The notes: generated by a model from the sequence alone, not told the origin. A DNA stretch of 64,000 nucleotides from Hymenobacter mellowenesis (GCF_030581005.1 NZ_JAUQSX010000002.1:248001-312000); one strand, 5' to 3'; counted from the first letter of the stretch, positions 1 through 9,336 are shown. Numbers and translations are program-made.

Positions 1-91
1 CGCAGCGAAGCATCTCGCGTGCCACAACTAACTCATTCGACAGGATTAGTGGTGGCGGGCAAGATGCTTCGCTGCGCTCTGCATGACGTTC
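1..91. repeat. Degenerate family-A inverted repeat
   Basis: Two arms resembling the family-A palindrome (GCAGCGAAGCATCT near 2 and AGATGCTTCGCTGCG near 62, followed by GCATGACGTT) flank a loop of about 25 bases. It is diverged from the five well-conserved family-A copies at 5740, 9337, 12187, 39451 and 63771, and may be cut by the window edge. It lies just upstream of the membrane peptidase gene. Confidence 0.6.
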
Positions 92-109
92 ATTTAGTTC
101 TGATTCAAT

Positions 110-3100
110 ATGTTCGCACATATATTCCGTTTCGAGCTGCGCTACCGGTTCACGCAGCCCAGCACCTACCTGTATTTCGGTGTGTTTGCGCTGGCGGGCT
201 TTCTGTCCCAGACGGTGGAGGACTTCGGCTTTGCCAGCGCCAAGGTGCATGTCAACTCGCCCGATGCGCTGGCGCAGCTGCACTTCATTGCCTCCATTTT
301 GGGCATGTTTGTGACGGCAGCGGTGATGGGCACGCCCGTTTACCGCGACGATAAGGATGGTATGACTGGCCTGGTTTACACCACTTCCATCACCAAGCCG
401 GCTTATCTGAGCGGGCGGTTTCTGGGGTCTTTGCTGGCCATGTGGTTTATTATCAGCGGGGTTTCGGTGGGAGCTTTGCTAGGTATGCTCATGCCCTGGG
501 TGGACGCCGAGAAGCTGGGGCCGGTGATGCCGCTGGCGCTGCTGGTGCCGCTGGTGTTCGGCGCGTGGGTGAATGCGCTGTTCGCGGGCTGCATCTTTTT
601 TGCGGCCTATCTGGTGTTTCGGTCGCCGCTGGTAGTGTATCTGGGTGGTATTGTGCTGTTTGTGCTGTATCAGGTATCGCTCACGTTTTCGGATAAGGTG
701 AGCAGCGACCACCTGTTTGCGCAGCTCGACCCGTTCGGGCTCAGCGCCAAAAACATCGATACGAACTACTGGACCATTGCCGAGCGCAACACGCGCCTGC
801 TGAATTTCTTCGGCGGCGAGCTGGTCCAGAGCCGGCTGATGTGGACGGCCATTGGCTTGCTCATTTTGGGGGTGGCCTGCGCCTTCTTCCGGCTGGGCCA
901 AGCTAAGACCAAGGTGAAAAAGGCATCTCCCGAACCCGCACCCGTGGCGGTGGGCGCGGGCGGCCTGCGCCGCTCGCCGCAGGAATTTGGCCGCGGGCTG
1001 GGGCACTGGCAGGTGTGGCAGCTCACCAAAGTTCAGTTTCTGAACGTGGTGAAGGCTTGGCCGTTTCGGGTGCTGGCGCTGCTGGGCGTGGTGTTTGTGC
1101 TCTTCAATGCCTATTACACCTACCAGGACCCGCGCGGCATTCAGATGCCCGTGACCTACCTCATTCTGAAGATGCTGAATGACAACTATACCCTCTTTCA
1201 GCTGCTTATCATCACCATTTACGCCGGCGAGCTGGTGTGGCGCGAGCGGGACACGCGCCTGCAGCTTGTGTTCGATGCGCTGCCGTTTTCGACCTGGGTG
1301 CCGTTTTTGAGCAAGCTGCTGGCGTTGCTGGCGGTGCAGGTGGTGCTCACGCTGGTGATGGACGGGGTGGGGCTGGCCATTCAGCTCTACCGGGCCCCGG
1401 CGCTGGTTGAGCCGCTGCACTACCTCAAGGACTTCGCCCTGCAAGTGGCCAACCTGGGCGTACTCTGCACCCTGGCCCTGACCGTGCAAACGGTGGCCAA
1501 CAACAAGTACGTGGGCCACGCCGTGATGATGGTGTACTACGGCGTGGTGTTTCTGCTGGCCGATGCGCTGGGGCTGCACCACGCGCTGCTCAAATTTGGG
1601 GCGGCCGTGCCGTACACCTACTCCGACATGAACGGCTACGGGCACCTGGTGGCGCCGCTGCTGGCCATCAACGCCTACTACCTGGCCGGGGCGCTGGTGC
1701 TGGTGCTGCTCACGGGCCTGCTGTGGGTGCGCGGCAACGACACCGGCCTGCGGGCGCGGGGGCGGCAATTTGGGCAGCGTATGCAGCAGGCCGGGCTGCG
1801 GCCGGCGCTGGCCGGCGCGCTGGTGTTGCTGTTTGTGGCCGGCGCCTGGGTGTTTTATAACGCCAACATCCTCAACGAGTACCTCACGCCCAAATTCCTG
1901 GAAGCCCGTCAGGCCAACGCCGAGCGGGCCTACAAGCGCTACGAAAAGCTGCCGCAACCCAAGATTGTGGCCATCAGTCTGAACGCCGACTTGTACCCCA
2001 CGGCCAGCCCGCGCGGCTTCCGCATGGCCGGTACCTACACCCTGCGCAACAAGGAAAGCCGGGCTATCGACACGCTGTTTATCAACTACGACAACAGCCA
2101 CAGCATTAATAATCGGCTGAGCCTGAGCCGGCCGGCTACGGTGCTGCGCGACGACCCCGCGGCCGGGGTGCGCATCTACCGGCTGGCACAGCCGCTGGCC
2201 GCCGGCGACTCGCTCGACCTGCGCTTCGACGTGGCGTATTGGGCCCGGGGCTTCACGTCGCGGCTCAAGGGCACCGGCGTGTTCGACTGGGCCAACATTT
2301 CGCCCGAAGACCGCCTCACGGCCAACGGCACCTTCCTCAACGACCCCGGCCTGCACATCGGCTACCAGCCGGGCAGCGAGCTGAGCGAGGACGACGTGCG
2401 CAAACGCAACGGCCTGAAGCCCAAAGCCCGGGCCCTGACCCTGAACGACCCCCGCGGCCGCAACCAGGCCGATTTCGGCCCCGACGGCGACTACGTGCGC
2501 TACGAAGCCACCGTTAGCACCGACCCCGACCAGCTGGCCATCACGCCCGGCTACCTGCAAAAGGAGTGGCTGCAAAACGGCCGCCGCTACTTCCGCTACC
2601 GCATGGACCAGCCCATGATGCCCATGGTGTCGGTGCTTTCGGCGCGCTACCAGGTGCACCGCGAAAGCTGGCAAAACCCCGCTGGTGGCCCGCCGGTAGC
2701 CATCGAAATCTACCACGACCCCAAGCACGGCTACAACGTGGGCCGCATGGCCGAGGCCCTGCGCAAGGCCCTGCCGTATTACACGGCCGCTTTCGGGCCC
2801 TACCAGTACCGCCAGATTCGGGTGCTGGAGTTTCCGCGCTACAAGGGCTTCGCCCAGAGCTTTCCCAACACGGTGCCATTTTCGGAAAGCGCCGGCTTTA
2901 TTGATGACCTACGCGACCCGACCAAGCCGGATTTGGCCTTTTTCATTACCAACCACGAACTGGCTCACCAGTGGTGGGGCCACCAGCTGGTGGGTGCCAA
3001 CGTGCAGGGGAGCAGCATGCTCATCGAGTCGCTGGCCGAATATTCGGCCATCATGACGGCCAAGCACGAGTTTACGCCCGCCAAAATGCAGCAGTTCATG

Positions 3101-3781
3101 CGCCGTGAGCTGGATAACTACCTGCGCGGCCGGCGCCAGGAACGCAAGAAGGAGCAGCCGCTCATGCTCTGCGAGTCGCAGCCCTACATCCATTACTACA
3201 AGGGCGGCATGGTGTTCTACGCCCTGCAGGATTACATCGGCGAGGATAAGCTGAACGGCGCGCTGCGGGCCTTCCTCGCCAAAAACCGCTATCAGACCCG
3301 TCCGTACCCCAACTCGGCCGACCTGATGACTTACCTGCGCCAGGCCACGCCCGACTCGCTCCAATACGCCCTGCACGATATGTTCGAAACCATCACTCTT
3401 TATAAAAACGAGCTGAAAACGGCCTCCTACACCCCGCGTCCCGATGGCAAATTCGACGTGAACCTCACCATCAAAGCCGAAAAGCTGCGGGCCGACAGCC
3501 TGGGGAATGAAAAATCCATTGCCATGGCCGATTACATCGACCTGGGCATTTTCGGGCCCGATAAATCGGCTGGCGAAGCCTGGGACGTGCGCGGCAAGCC
3601 CTTGTTTCTGAAGAAAATCAAACTCACAAAGCCCGAAACCACGCTGCATTTTGTGGTGAACGAGAAACCCGTGAAGGCTGGTGTCGACCCGTACCAGAAG
3701 CTGATTGAGCGGTATTACATCGACAACGTGAAGTTTGTGGATGAGCAGAAGGCCGGCTCCAAGCCGGTGGCGGCGAAGTAA
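110..3781 (+). CDS. ABC-2-type permease fused to M1-family aminopeptidase
   Basis: Protein of 1,223 residues. The first ~590 residues contain two clusters of hydrophobic segments like an ABC-2 transporter permease, the last membrane helix lying near residues 565-585. The rest is a periplasm-facing gluzincin domain with the zinc site HELAHQWWGH (His949, Glu950, His953) and a downstream glutamate at 973 in the IESLAEYSA stretch. The HExxH-to-Glu distance is one residue longer than in classical M1 enzymes, which I recall as usual for this fusion family. Such proteins normally work with a separate ABC ATPase gene; none is seen here, so it may lie before the window. Start ATG at 110 was chosen because the hydrophobic segment begins directly after it. 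Substrate unknown. Confidence 0.9.
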   Translation: MFAHIFRFELRYRFTQPSTYLYFGVFALAGFLSQTVEDFGFASAKVHVNSPDALAQLHFIASILGMFVTAAVMGTPVYRDDKDGMTGLVYTTSITKPAYLSGRFLGSLLAMWFIISGVSVGALLGMLMPWVDAEKLGPVMPLALLVPLVFGAWVNALFAGCIFFAAYLVFRSPLVVYLGGIVLFVLYQVSLTFSDKVSSDHLFAQLDPFGLSAKNIDTNYWTIAERNTRLLNFFGGELVQSRLMWTAIGLLILGVACAFFRLGQAKTKVKKASPEPAPVAVGAGGLRRSPQEFGRGLGHWQVWQLTKVQFLNVVKAWPFRVLALLGVVFVLFNAYYTYQDPRGIQMPVTYLILKMLNDNYTLFQLLIITIYAGELVWRERDTRLQLVFDALPFSTWVPFLSKLLALLAVQVVLTLVMDGVGLAIQLYRAPALVEPLHYLKDFALQVANLGVLCTLALTVQTVANNKYVGHAVMMVYYGVVFLLADALGLHHALLKFGAAVPYTYSDMNGYGHLVAPLLAINAYYLAGALVLVLLTGLLWVRGNDTGLRARGRQFGQRMQQAGLRPALAGALVLLFVAGAWVFYNANILNEYLTPKFLEARQANAERAYKRYEKLPQPKIVAISLNADLYPTASPRGFRMAGTYTLRNKESRAIDTLFINYDNSHSINNRLSLSRPATVLRDDPAAGVRIYRLAQPLAAGDSLDLRFDVAYWARGFTSRLKGTGVFDWANISPEDRLTANGTFLNDPGLHIGYQPGSELSEDDVRKRNGLKPKARALTLNDPRGRNQADFGPDGDYVRYEATVSTDPDQLAITPGYLQKEWLQNGRRYFRYRMDQPMMPMVSVLSARYQVHRESWQNPAGGPPVAIEIYHDPKHGYNVGRMAEALRKALPYYTAAFGPYQYRQIRVLEFPRYKGFAQSFPNTVPFSESAGFIDDLRDPTKPDLAFFITNHELAHQWWGHQLVGANVQGSSMLIESLAEYSAIMTAKHEFTPAKMQQFMRRELDNYLRGRRQERKKEQPLMLCESQPYIHYYKGGMVFYALQDYIGEDKLNGALRAFLAKNRYQTRPYPNSADLMTYLRQATPDSLQYALHDMFETITLYKNELKTASYTPRPDGKFDVNLTIKAEKLRADSLGNEKSIAMADYIDLGIFGPDKSAGEAWDVRGKPLFLKKIKLTKPETTLHFVVNEKPVKAGVDPYQKLIERYYIDNVKFVDEQKAGSKPVAAK

Positions 3782-3782
3782 G

Positions 3783-3867
3783 CTGTAGCGTGGACTCTGC
3801 GAGTCCGCGCCCGCCCGAACCTCAGACGATATCCGTTAGGCGCGGACTCGCAGAGTCCGCGCTACAG
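3783..3867. repeat. Family-B inverted repeat between convergent genes
   Basis: Arms at 3783-3811 and 3839-3867 are nearly perfect reverse complements (core GTGGACTCTGCGAGTCCGCG) around a 27-base loop. The right arm contains the stop codon of the pseudouridine synthase gene. A second copy with the same core is at 62480-62566. Position between two convergent 3' ends suggests it may also act as a bidirectional terminator. Confidence 0.85.
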
Positions 3868-4425
3868 TCCGAAATCTGGCACTTCCCGCACCTCACCGGC
3901 TGCCAAATCGCTCAGCCAGATGTCGCCTACGCGCACCCGCACCAGTCGCAGTGTGGGGAAGCCCACGGCCGCCGTCATCTTGCGCACTTGCCGGAACTTG
4001 CCTTCGGTGAGCGTGATGCTGACCCAGGACGTGGGTCCGTGCCGGTCGTCGCGGATTTTGCGGGTGCGCGGCGGGAACGCCGGCGCGGAGTCGAGGCGGC
4101 GCGCGGCGCAGGGGTTGGTGAGGTATTTCACGCCGTGGATGCCAATTTCGACGCCGGTTTGCATTTGCGTCAGGGCCGCGTCGGTCACCAGGCCATCGAC
4201 CTGGGCGTAGTATTCCTTTTCGATTTTGCGGCTGCGCACCAGCTCGCTCATGCGGCCGTCGGTGGTGAGCAGGAGCAGGCCCTCGCTGTCTTCGTCGAGC
4301 CGGCCGATGGCCATGATGCCCTCGGGGAAATCGTGAAATTCGCCCAACTTTTTCTTCTTGGCCTCGCCCGCAAACTGGCTGAGGTAGCCGTAGGGCTTGT
4401 GGATGAGGAAGTGGCGGTGCGACAT
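3862..4425 (-). CDS. RsuA/RluE-type rRNA pseudouridine synthase
   Basis: Protein of 187 residues that isomerises a uridine in rRNA. The family signature GRLDEDSEGLLLLT is at residues 41-54, with the catalytic aspartate expected at Asp44. The N-terminus starts straight at the catalytic domain (HKPYGYLSQF) with no S4 RNA-binding domain, as in RluE (23S rRNA U2457 in E. coli), so RluE is the best guess; the exact target cannot be read from sequence. The start is ATG at 4425; the open frame extends much further upstream but only into non-coding shadow of the divergent gene. The stop codon lies inside the family-B inverted repeat. Confidence 0.88.
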   Translation of the reverse strand: MSHRHFLIHKPYGYLSQFAGEAKKKKLGEFHDFPEGIMAIGRLDEDSEGLLLLTTDGRMSELVRSRKIEKEYYAQVDGLVTDAALTQMQTGVEIGIHGVKYLTNPCAARRLDSAPAFPPRTRKIRDDRHGPTSWVSITLTEGKFRQVRKMTAAVGFPTLRLVRVRVGDIWLSDLAAGEVREVPDFGL

Positions 4426-4599
4426 GAAATGCAAGAAATATTGCCTCAACACTAGGCAAGCTAAAGTGGCTGTTTTTCTAGAGGAAAATACGGCCGGCTG
4501 GGCCTTAAAGCACCGTAAAACTAAGCTGATTGATGAATGAATGGCGAATCCTTGGCAGCTACGCGGCGCGTAAGGAGTGAACACCCAACCCATTTTCCG

Positions 4600-5706
4600 A
4601 TGCCAATTCCTACAACTTCTTACGTCCGCTACGCCGATGGCGTGGAGGAAATCCAGCCCAACGAAGACCAGCTCACCGACGAAACCGTGGCGTCGATGGC
4701 GCGGGTCAACCGCTTCATGTTCGAGAAGCACCGCCACGCCATTCGCGATGCCCACGCCAAGAGCCACGGTGTGCTGCGCGGCGAGCTGCACATTTACCCC
4801 AACCTGCCCGAGCACCTGGCCCAGGGCATGTTTCGGGAGCCCCGGGTGTACCCGGTTATTCTGCGCTTCTCGTCGGCCCCCGGCGCTATCGACCCCGATA
4901 CGCAGTCGGCGGTGAAGGGCCTGGCTGTGAAAATTATTGGGGTGGAAGGCCGGAAATTCCTGCCCGACCAGGCCGACGAAGTCACCCAGGATTTTCTGAT
5001 GGTGAACGATACCATCATTCCCACCGGCGATATCAAAAGCTACCACGACATGCAGCTGCGCCAGGAAAAGGTGTTCCTGCACGCTCCGGAGGTGGTCACC
5101 ACCATCATGACCGAAGCCGGCACCCTTATCAACCAAGCCCTTGATGCGGTGGGTATTAAGAAGGAAATTCCGCTAGTGGTGCCGCCCCATCCCAACAACA
5201 ACATCATCGGCGAAACCTTTACCACGCTCGGGGCCATCCGCTTCGGCGACTATGTCTCGAAAATCAGCGTAGCGCCGCTGTCGGGTAATGTGCAGGCCTT
5301 GGCTGGTGAGCAGGTGAAGATTACGGAGCCTGCCGGCTGGCGCGACCTGGTGGTCGATTTCTTCCGCAGCCAGGAAGCCGAGTACGAGCTGCGCGCCCAA
5401 CTCTGCACCGACCTGAAAACCATGCCCGTAGAAGATGCTTCCGTGGACTGGCCCCAGGACCAGAGCCCCTACCAGGGCCTCGGCAAAATCGTGATTCCGG
5501 CCCAGGATGCCTACAGCCCGGCCCGCCGCGTGTTCGCCGATGACGTGCTGTCGTTCAACCCTTTCCACTGCTTGCCCGAGCACCTGCCGCTGGGCTCCAT
5601 CAATCGCGCCCGCATCAAGGCCTACGAAACGTCGTCGGCCTACCGCCACCGCATGAACGCCCAGCCCCGCCGCGAGCCGCGCGACATCAGCGAGCTGCCG
5701 GACTGA
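4600..5706 (+). CDS. Catalase-family (heme) protein
   Basis: Protein of 368 residues, shorter than monofunctional catalases (about 480 or more) and matching the small catalase-like group. HAKSHGVLRG at residues 52-61 aligns with the HAKGxGxxG stretch bearing the distal heme histidine, so His52 is the likely catalytic residue. A following block (FSSAPG, then KGLAVKI near 107-112) matches the catalase fold, and the C-terminal PLGSINRAR is typical of this subgroup. No signal peptide. Peroxide removal or heme-dependent peroxygenation are both possible. Start ATG at 4600 was preferred over the upstream in-frame codon at 4537 because family similarity begins here. It is divergent from the pseudouridine synthase gene; the 174-base gap holds a small hairpin (TTGCCT/AGGCAA near 4441-4460). 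Confidence 0.8.
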   Translation: MPIPTTSYVRYADGVEEIQPNEDQLTDETVASMARVNRFMFEKHRHAIRDAHAKSHGVLRGELHIYPNLPEHLAQGMFREPRVYPVILRFSSAPGAIDPDTQSAVKGLAVKIIGVEGRKFLPDQADEVTQDFLMVNDTIIPTGDIKSYHDMQLRQEKVFLHAPEVVTTIMTEAGTLINQALDAVGIKKEIPLVVPPHPNNNIIGETFTTLGAIRFGDYVSKISVAPLSGNVQALAGEQVKITEPAGWRDLVVDFFRSQEAEYELRAQLCTDLKTMPVEDASVDWPQDQSPYQGLGKIVIPAQDAYSPARRVFADDVLSFNPFHCLPEHLPLGSINRARIKAYETSSAYRHRMNAQPRREPRDISELPD

Positions 5707-5739
5707 GACGCCAGCGGTTAGGCGGAATAACGGAAAGCA

Positions 5740-5831
5740 TGTCATGCTGAGCGCAGCCGAAGCATCTTTACCGCGAAAGTAATTTATTTACTATTGCGGT
5801 AGAGATGCTTCGGCTGCGCTCAGCATGACGT
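5740..5831. repeat. Family-A inverted repeat, convergent gene ends
   Basis: Arms of about 38 bases (left arm begins GTCATGCTGAGCGCAGCCGA) are near-perfect reverse complements separated by a short AT-rich loop. It lies between the 3' ends of the catalase-like gene (+) and the deacetylase gene (-). One of five well-conserved copies in the window. Confidence 0.9.
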
Positions 5832-5855
5832 GCTTCTTTTATTTCCCGGCTGCAA

Positions 5856-6656
5856 TCAACGCTGCTCCGTCCGAATTTTCTCGGCCACCTCTACCATTGG
5901 CGCCACCCAGATTTCTTTTTCGTGTGCCTTGAGATAACGCAGCAGCTGCCGGTGCGCAGGCAGCGCCACGTTCAGCGAGTGCCCGCCGCCCACGCCGTGA
6001 AACAGAAACACGAGCAGCGTGTGCGACGCCTGCGCTTGCTTCACTAGGTCAATCATATACTGGCCGTTTTGGCCGTTGATGGAATAGGCATCCACGTTGC
6101 TCAGGTCGACTTGCGCGGCGGTTTGCAGGCCGGGCGAAACGCCCCGGGCGGCCACGAAGTCGTTTTTCAACTGGTCGTAGAATTTCACGCCGCCAATCTG
6201 CAAATCGCCGCAGGGGTAGGCGAAGGTGCGGGCGGTTTTGCCGTCGATGGCGGTGAGCAGCGTATTGTTGGCTCGGATTTCATCCACGGCGCGGCCCACG
6301 GTGTAGGTGTGCAGGTCGTGGTCGGGCTTCACGAAGCTGCGGCCGGGCAGGCTGCCGTCGCAGGGGTGGAAGAGGGCGTGGTTGCCCAATTCGTGTCCGC
6401 GCTGGGCGGCGCGGCGCCACTCCGGCAGTCGCTTCATCACCACCGGGGAGGAGCCGATGAGGTAGAACGTACCCCGAAATTTGGCCGAATCCAGAGCCGG
6501 CACCACGTTGTCCAGGTCCACGTCGATGGCGTCGTCGTACGTCAGGACCACGGCACACTGCTTGCCGTTCCATTGATTGGGGGCAGGCGAGGTTCGAGCG
6601 GAGGCCGCGTTGGCCATCAGGAGGCCGGTAGCCAGCACTGGGGTGGGAAAATTCAT
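5856..6656 (-). CDS. Secreted polysaccharide deacetylase (NodB fold)
   Basis: Protein of 266 residues with an N-terminal signal peptide (hydrophobic to about Ala20). The NodB motif 1 is seen as TYDDA with Asp41/Asp42, and motif 2 as HELGNHALFHP, giving metal ligands Asp42, His93 and His97. A late FLFHGVGGGH stretch provides the usual histidine of motif 5. The enzyme is expected to remove N- or O-acetyl groups from an extracellular glycan; the substrate cannot be told. A CATCTTTG element (minus strand, 6682-6689) about 25 bases before the start resembles the -7 motif discussed in the findings. Converges on the catalase-like gene across a family-A repeat. Confidence 0.87.
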   Translation of the reverse strand: MNFPTPVLATGLLMANAASARTSPAPNQWNGKQCAVVLTYDDAIDVDLDNVVPALDSAKFRGTFYLIGSSPVVMKRLPEWRRAAQRGHELGNHALFHPCDGSLPGRSFVKPDHDLHTYTVGRAVDEIRANNTLLTAIDGKTARTFAYPCGDLQIGGVKFYDQLKNDFVAARGVSPGLQTAAQVDLSNVDAYSINGQNGQYMIDLVKQAQASHTLLVFLFHGVGGGHSLNVALPAHRQLLRYLKAHEKEIWVAPMVEVAEKIRTEQR

Positions 6657-6701
6657 CAGCGGAATGAGAAGGACGGACGCAAAGATGCGCCGTGCGGGGC
6701 G

Positions 6702-7778
6702 CTATTTTACTTCCTCCACTTCCACGCGCCGGTTGCGCACATCGGGCGAGGGGTGCAGAGGACGCATGTCGCCGTAGCCGATGGTACTAATGCGTTCGGA
6801 CGCGATGCCCGCCTGCACCAGGTAAGTTTTCACCGCTTCGGCCCGCTGCTCGCTCAGCACCTGGTTTTTGTCGGGCTCGCCCACCTTGTCGGCGTGGCCC
6901 GAGACGCGGATTTTGAGTCCAGGCCGCGCTTTCAGCTCCGCCGCCAGCCGGTTGAGGGCCGGGCTGGATTCGGGCAGCAGCTCTGGCTTGCCCACCTTGA
7001 AAAGCACCGTGGGCAGCACCACTGGCGTGGTCGAAATCAGCGGCGGCGCGGGCGTGGGGCGCACCGTATCGGGCGGTGCCACCGGAGCAACGGGCGGCGC
7101 GGGCGCTACCGGCGGCACCGTTTTCGGCGGCGTGCCAGTCGTTTTGATGGTGATGGGCACGGCCGAGCTTTCCTTGGTCGGGTAAAAGCCCTGCGTGATG
7201 TAGAACGTGGTGGTTTTGTCGAGCCGGGTGCGGTAGGTATTACCGGTGTTCACAGGCTGCTTCAGCTCGGCGTCGGCGTACCAGAGCACGTTGCGGCCCG
7301 AGACGCGCAAGCTGCTTTCGACCCCGGCCGGCACCGTGGCGGCCGATTTCAGCTTGACGCGGTAAAGCGTGAGCGTGCCCACCGAGCAGTCGCCGTGGGG
7401 ACGGTAGGTGGCGTGGCCGGTGAGCTTTTCCAGCGCGGGGTCGTAGGTAAAAGTGATGGAGCCGTCGCACCAATAACTGAGGGGTGTGCGGCCGGTTTCG
7501 TTCAGCTTCTCAACGTGTTCCAGGCGCAGGCCAGCGGCCGTGCGGGTGCCCTGCATCTGAAACGTGACCGTGACGTTTGGATTGCCGCCCACTTCCTCGT
7601 AGAGCACCCCAAACACGCCAGGGCCTTTGCCCTGCTGCAAGCGTAGCAGCGACGGCCAATATTTATCGGGCTGGCTGGTTTCGTTTTCCACGCCCTGCCA
7701 TACGCCCGTCAGGGATTGGGCTTGCACCGGACCCGTCAGCAGCAGGCCGCTGATTCCGTAAAAAAGGCTGCGTTTCAT
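6702..7778 (-). CDS. OmpA-family outer membrane protein with Pro-rich linker
   Basis: Protein of 358 residues starting MKRSLF with a signal peptide ending at VQAQ. The first ~190 residues form an unrecognised beta-rich domain; a proline/valine/alanine-rich linker (APPVAPVAPP) follows; the last ~110 residues are an OmpA C-terminal domain that binds peptidoglycan, seen in VSGHADKVGE and RNRRVEVEEVK. ATG at 7778 was chosen over the upstream 7802 codon because the signal peptide begins there. A TACTTTTTG sequence ends 5 bases before this ATG. It ends 45 bases before the deacetylase start on the same strand, so co-transcription is plausible. Confidence 0.85.
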   Translation of the reverse strand: MKRSLFYGISGLLLTGPVQAQSLTGVWQGVENETSQPDKYWPSLLRLQQGKGPGVFGVLYEEVGGNPNVTVTFQMQGTRTAAGLRLEHVEKLNETGRTPLSYWCDGSITFTYDPALEKLTGHATYRPHGDCSVGTLTLYRVKLKSAATVPAGVESSLRVSGRNVLWYADAELKQPVNTGNTYRTRLDKTTTFYITQGFYPTKESSAVPITIKTTGTPPKTVPPVAPAPPVAPVAPPDTVRPTPAPPLISTTPVVLPTVLFKVGKPELLPESSPALNRLAAELKARPGLKIRVSGHADKVGEPDKNQVLSEQRAEAVKTYLVQAGIASERISTIGYGDMRPLHPSPDVRNRRVEVEEVK

Positions 7779-7840
7779 TCCGCCAAAAAGTAAATAAAGC
7801 ATCAGGAGTTAATGGGTTCAACCACGGACGCTGGAAATAC

Positions 7841-7876
7841 AAAAAGGCTGCCGGAATGAGTTCCGGCAGCCTTTTG
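7841..7876 (-). terminator. Rho-independent terminator after phytase-like gene
   Basis: Perfect 13-bp stem (AAGGCTGCCGGAA / TTCCGGCAGCCTT) with a 4-base loop and a T run on the minus strand. It sits 25 bases after the stop of the phytase-like lipoprotein gene. Confidence 0.9.
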
Positions 7877-7901
7877 CGGGCCTGGGGCAGGAGTGAAAAA
7901 C

Positions 7902-9224
7902 CTAGCGCAGCGGCGTTTTGAGCTTCACGAAATAAATCCGGTTGAGGTCGACTTTGCCGGTGGCGGGCAGGGTTTTGGTGGCGAAGCCGTTCTGGCCGTT
8001 GTCCAGCACGCCAAAGTCGTCGTCGTTGGAAATGGCCAGCATGTCGTTGCCGATAAGCGCCAGCCCCTCGGCCTTGTCGTGCGGATAAACGGGCGAAATG
8101 TCCGTCAGCAGGTCCAGTACCAGCGTTTTCGTCACGGGCACCACGCCGGCCGCGGCCAGGCCCGCGCGGTCTTTCAGCTGTTCCACCGTCTGGCCGCTGT
8201 AGAGCTTGCCGGTGGCCGTGTTGGCCGGGTCCGAAATGTCGGTGGCGCCGGCCAGGTCGAACTTGTACACCCGCTTGAACGTGGCCGGGGCGGTGGCATT
8301 GCCGCCGTATAAGCCGTCGCGCTCCAGCGCCAGAAACGTGGTGTTGGTGAGGGCCGTAATTTCGCTGCACCCGGTCAGGGCGGCGCTTTCCATCAGGTAA
8401 GGGTATTGGCGGGTGGCGCCGGTGGCCAGGTCGAAGGTGACGATGCGCAGCACCACCGAGCCCGCCACGGCCGCCGACGAGGGGTTGTACATCGGCGACT
8501 GCATCAGGCCGACCAGCGTTTTGCCGTCCGGCGTGAGGGTCAGGCCTTCCATGCCGCGGTTGGGGCGGCGGCGGGCCAGCACCAGGGGCAGCGTGCGGCC
8601 GCCCGTGCCGGTGCCGAAGGGGTTGATGCGCTCCAGCGTTTTGCCCGTGGCGTCGAAGTGCGCGATGTGCGGGCCGTACTCGTCGCTAATCCAGAACGAA
8701 CCATCGGCCGCCAGCACTAGGCCTTCCGAGTCGATGCCGTCGGCGCTGGGCGCGAGCGTCTGGCCGGTGAGGTCGATGGCCGTTTCGCCGGTGTTGCCCT
8801 GGCCGACGGGGTTGGGCAGGCCGGTGAGCGGCTGGCCGGCCGCGTTTTTCAGCAGAATGGTTTGCTCCAGCGTCAGCAGGCCGTCCTTCAGCCGGAACTT
8901 GCCAATCTGGGGCGTGAAGTCGGCCTTGCCGAAAATAATGGAGTTGGCCGCCGTGCCGGCCGCGTTGGGCCCCCGGTCCGTGAGCATGTAGAACACCGCA
9001 GGGTCGTTCGGGTCCTGGGCCACCGACGAGCCGAAGCCGCCGTTGTAAAGCACCGTGCCGTTGGGCGCCGTGGCGAGGATACGCGGGTTGGCCGCTTCCG
9101 CGTAAGCCGGGTAGGTGATGGCGCTGGTGCCGGGTTCTTCGTCTTTTTTGCAGCTGCTTAGCAGTATGCTCCCGGTAAGAAAGCCACCAATAACCAAAGA
9201 CAAAGGGTAATACTTGATTTGCAT
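7902..9224 (-). CDS. Esterase-like phytase-family lipoprotein
   Basis: Protein of 440 residues. It begins with a lipoprotein signal peptide whose lipobox is LLSSC (Cys25), so it should be lipidated and surface or periplasm located. The body resembles the 'esterase-like activity of phytase' family: a beta-propeller-type fold with RRPNRGMEGLTLTPDG, DGIDSEGLVLAADGSFWISDEYGPH and late DKAEGLALIGNDMLAIS blocks. The conserved acidic blocks around EGL and DEYGP are the probable metal-binding sites. Substrate specificity cannot be assigned. The minus-strand GACTTTTG at 9253-9260 is a weak promoter candidate. Followed by a strong terminator. Confidence 0.85.
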   Translation of the reverse strand: MQIKYYPLSLVIGGFLTGSILLSSCKKDEEPGTSAITYPAYAEAANPRILATAPNGTVLYNGGFGSSVAQDPNDPAVFYMLTDRGPNAAGTAANSIIFGKADFTPQIGKFRLKDGLLTLEQTILLKNAAGQPLTGLPNPVGQGNTGETAIDLTGQTLAPSADGIDSEGLVLAADGSFWISDEYGPHIAHFDATGKTLERINPFGTGTGGRTLPLVLARRRPNRGMEGLTLTPDGKTLVGLMQSPMYNPSSAAVAGSVVLRIVTFDLATGATRQYPYLMESAALTGCSEITALTNTTFLALERDGLYGGNATAPATFKRVYKFDLAGATDISDPANTATGKLYSGQTVEQLKDRAGLAAAGVVPVTKTLVLDLLTDISPVYPHDKAEGLALIGNDMLAISNDDDFGVLDNGQNGFATKTLPATGKVDLNRIYFVKLKTPLR

Positions 9225-9336
9225 AATGCGGGCAAGGGAAATGAATTATCCCGCAAAAGTCTCGTGGCAGTGTGTCCTGAGTATTGCGCCAGCGCTATGC
9301 TTTGAAGTGGTGGAGAAGAAAGGGGGGTGGAAAAAA

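Noticed and set aside
479..2728. 749-residue open frame on the minus strand
   Set aside because: Complementary shadow of the membrane peptidase gene; His/Gln/Gly-rich composition is typical for antisense frames in GC-rich DNA.
6069..7646. 525-residue open frame on the plus strand
   Set aside because: Antisense to the deacetylase and OmpA genes, both with clear domains; composition is not protein-like.
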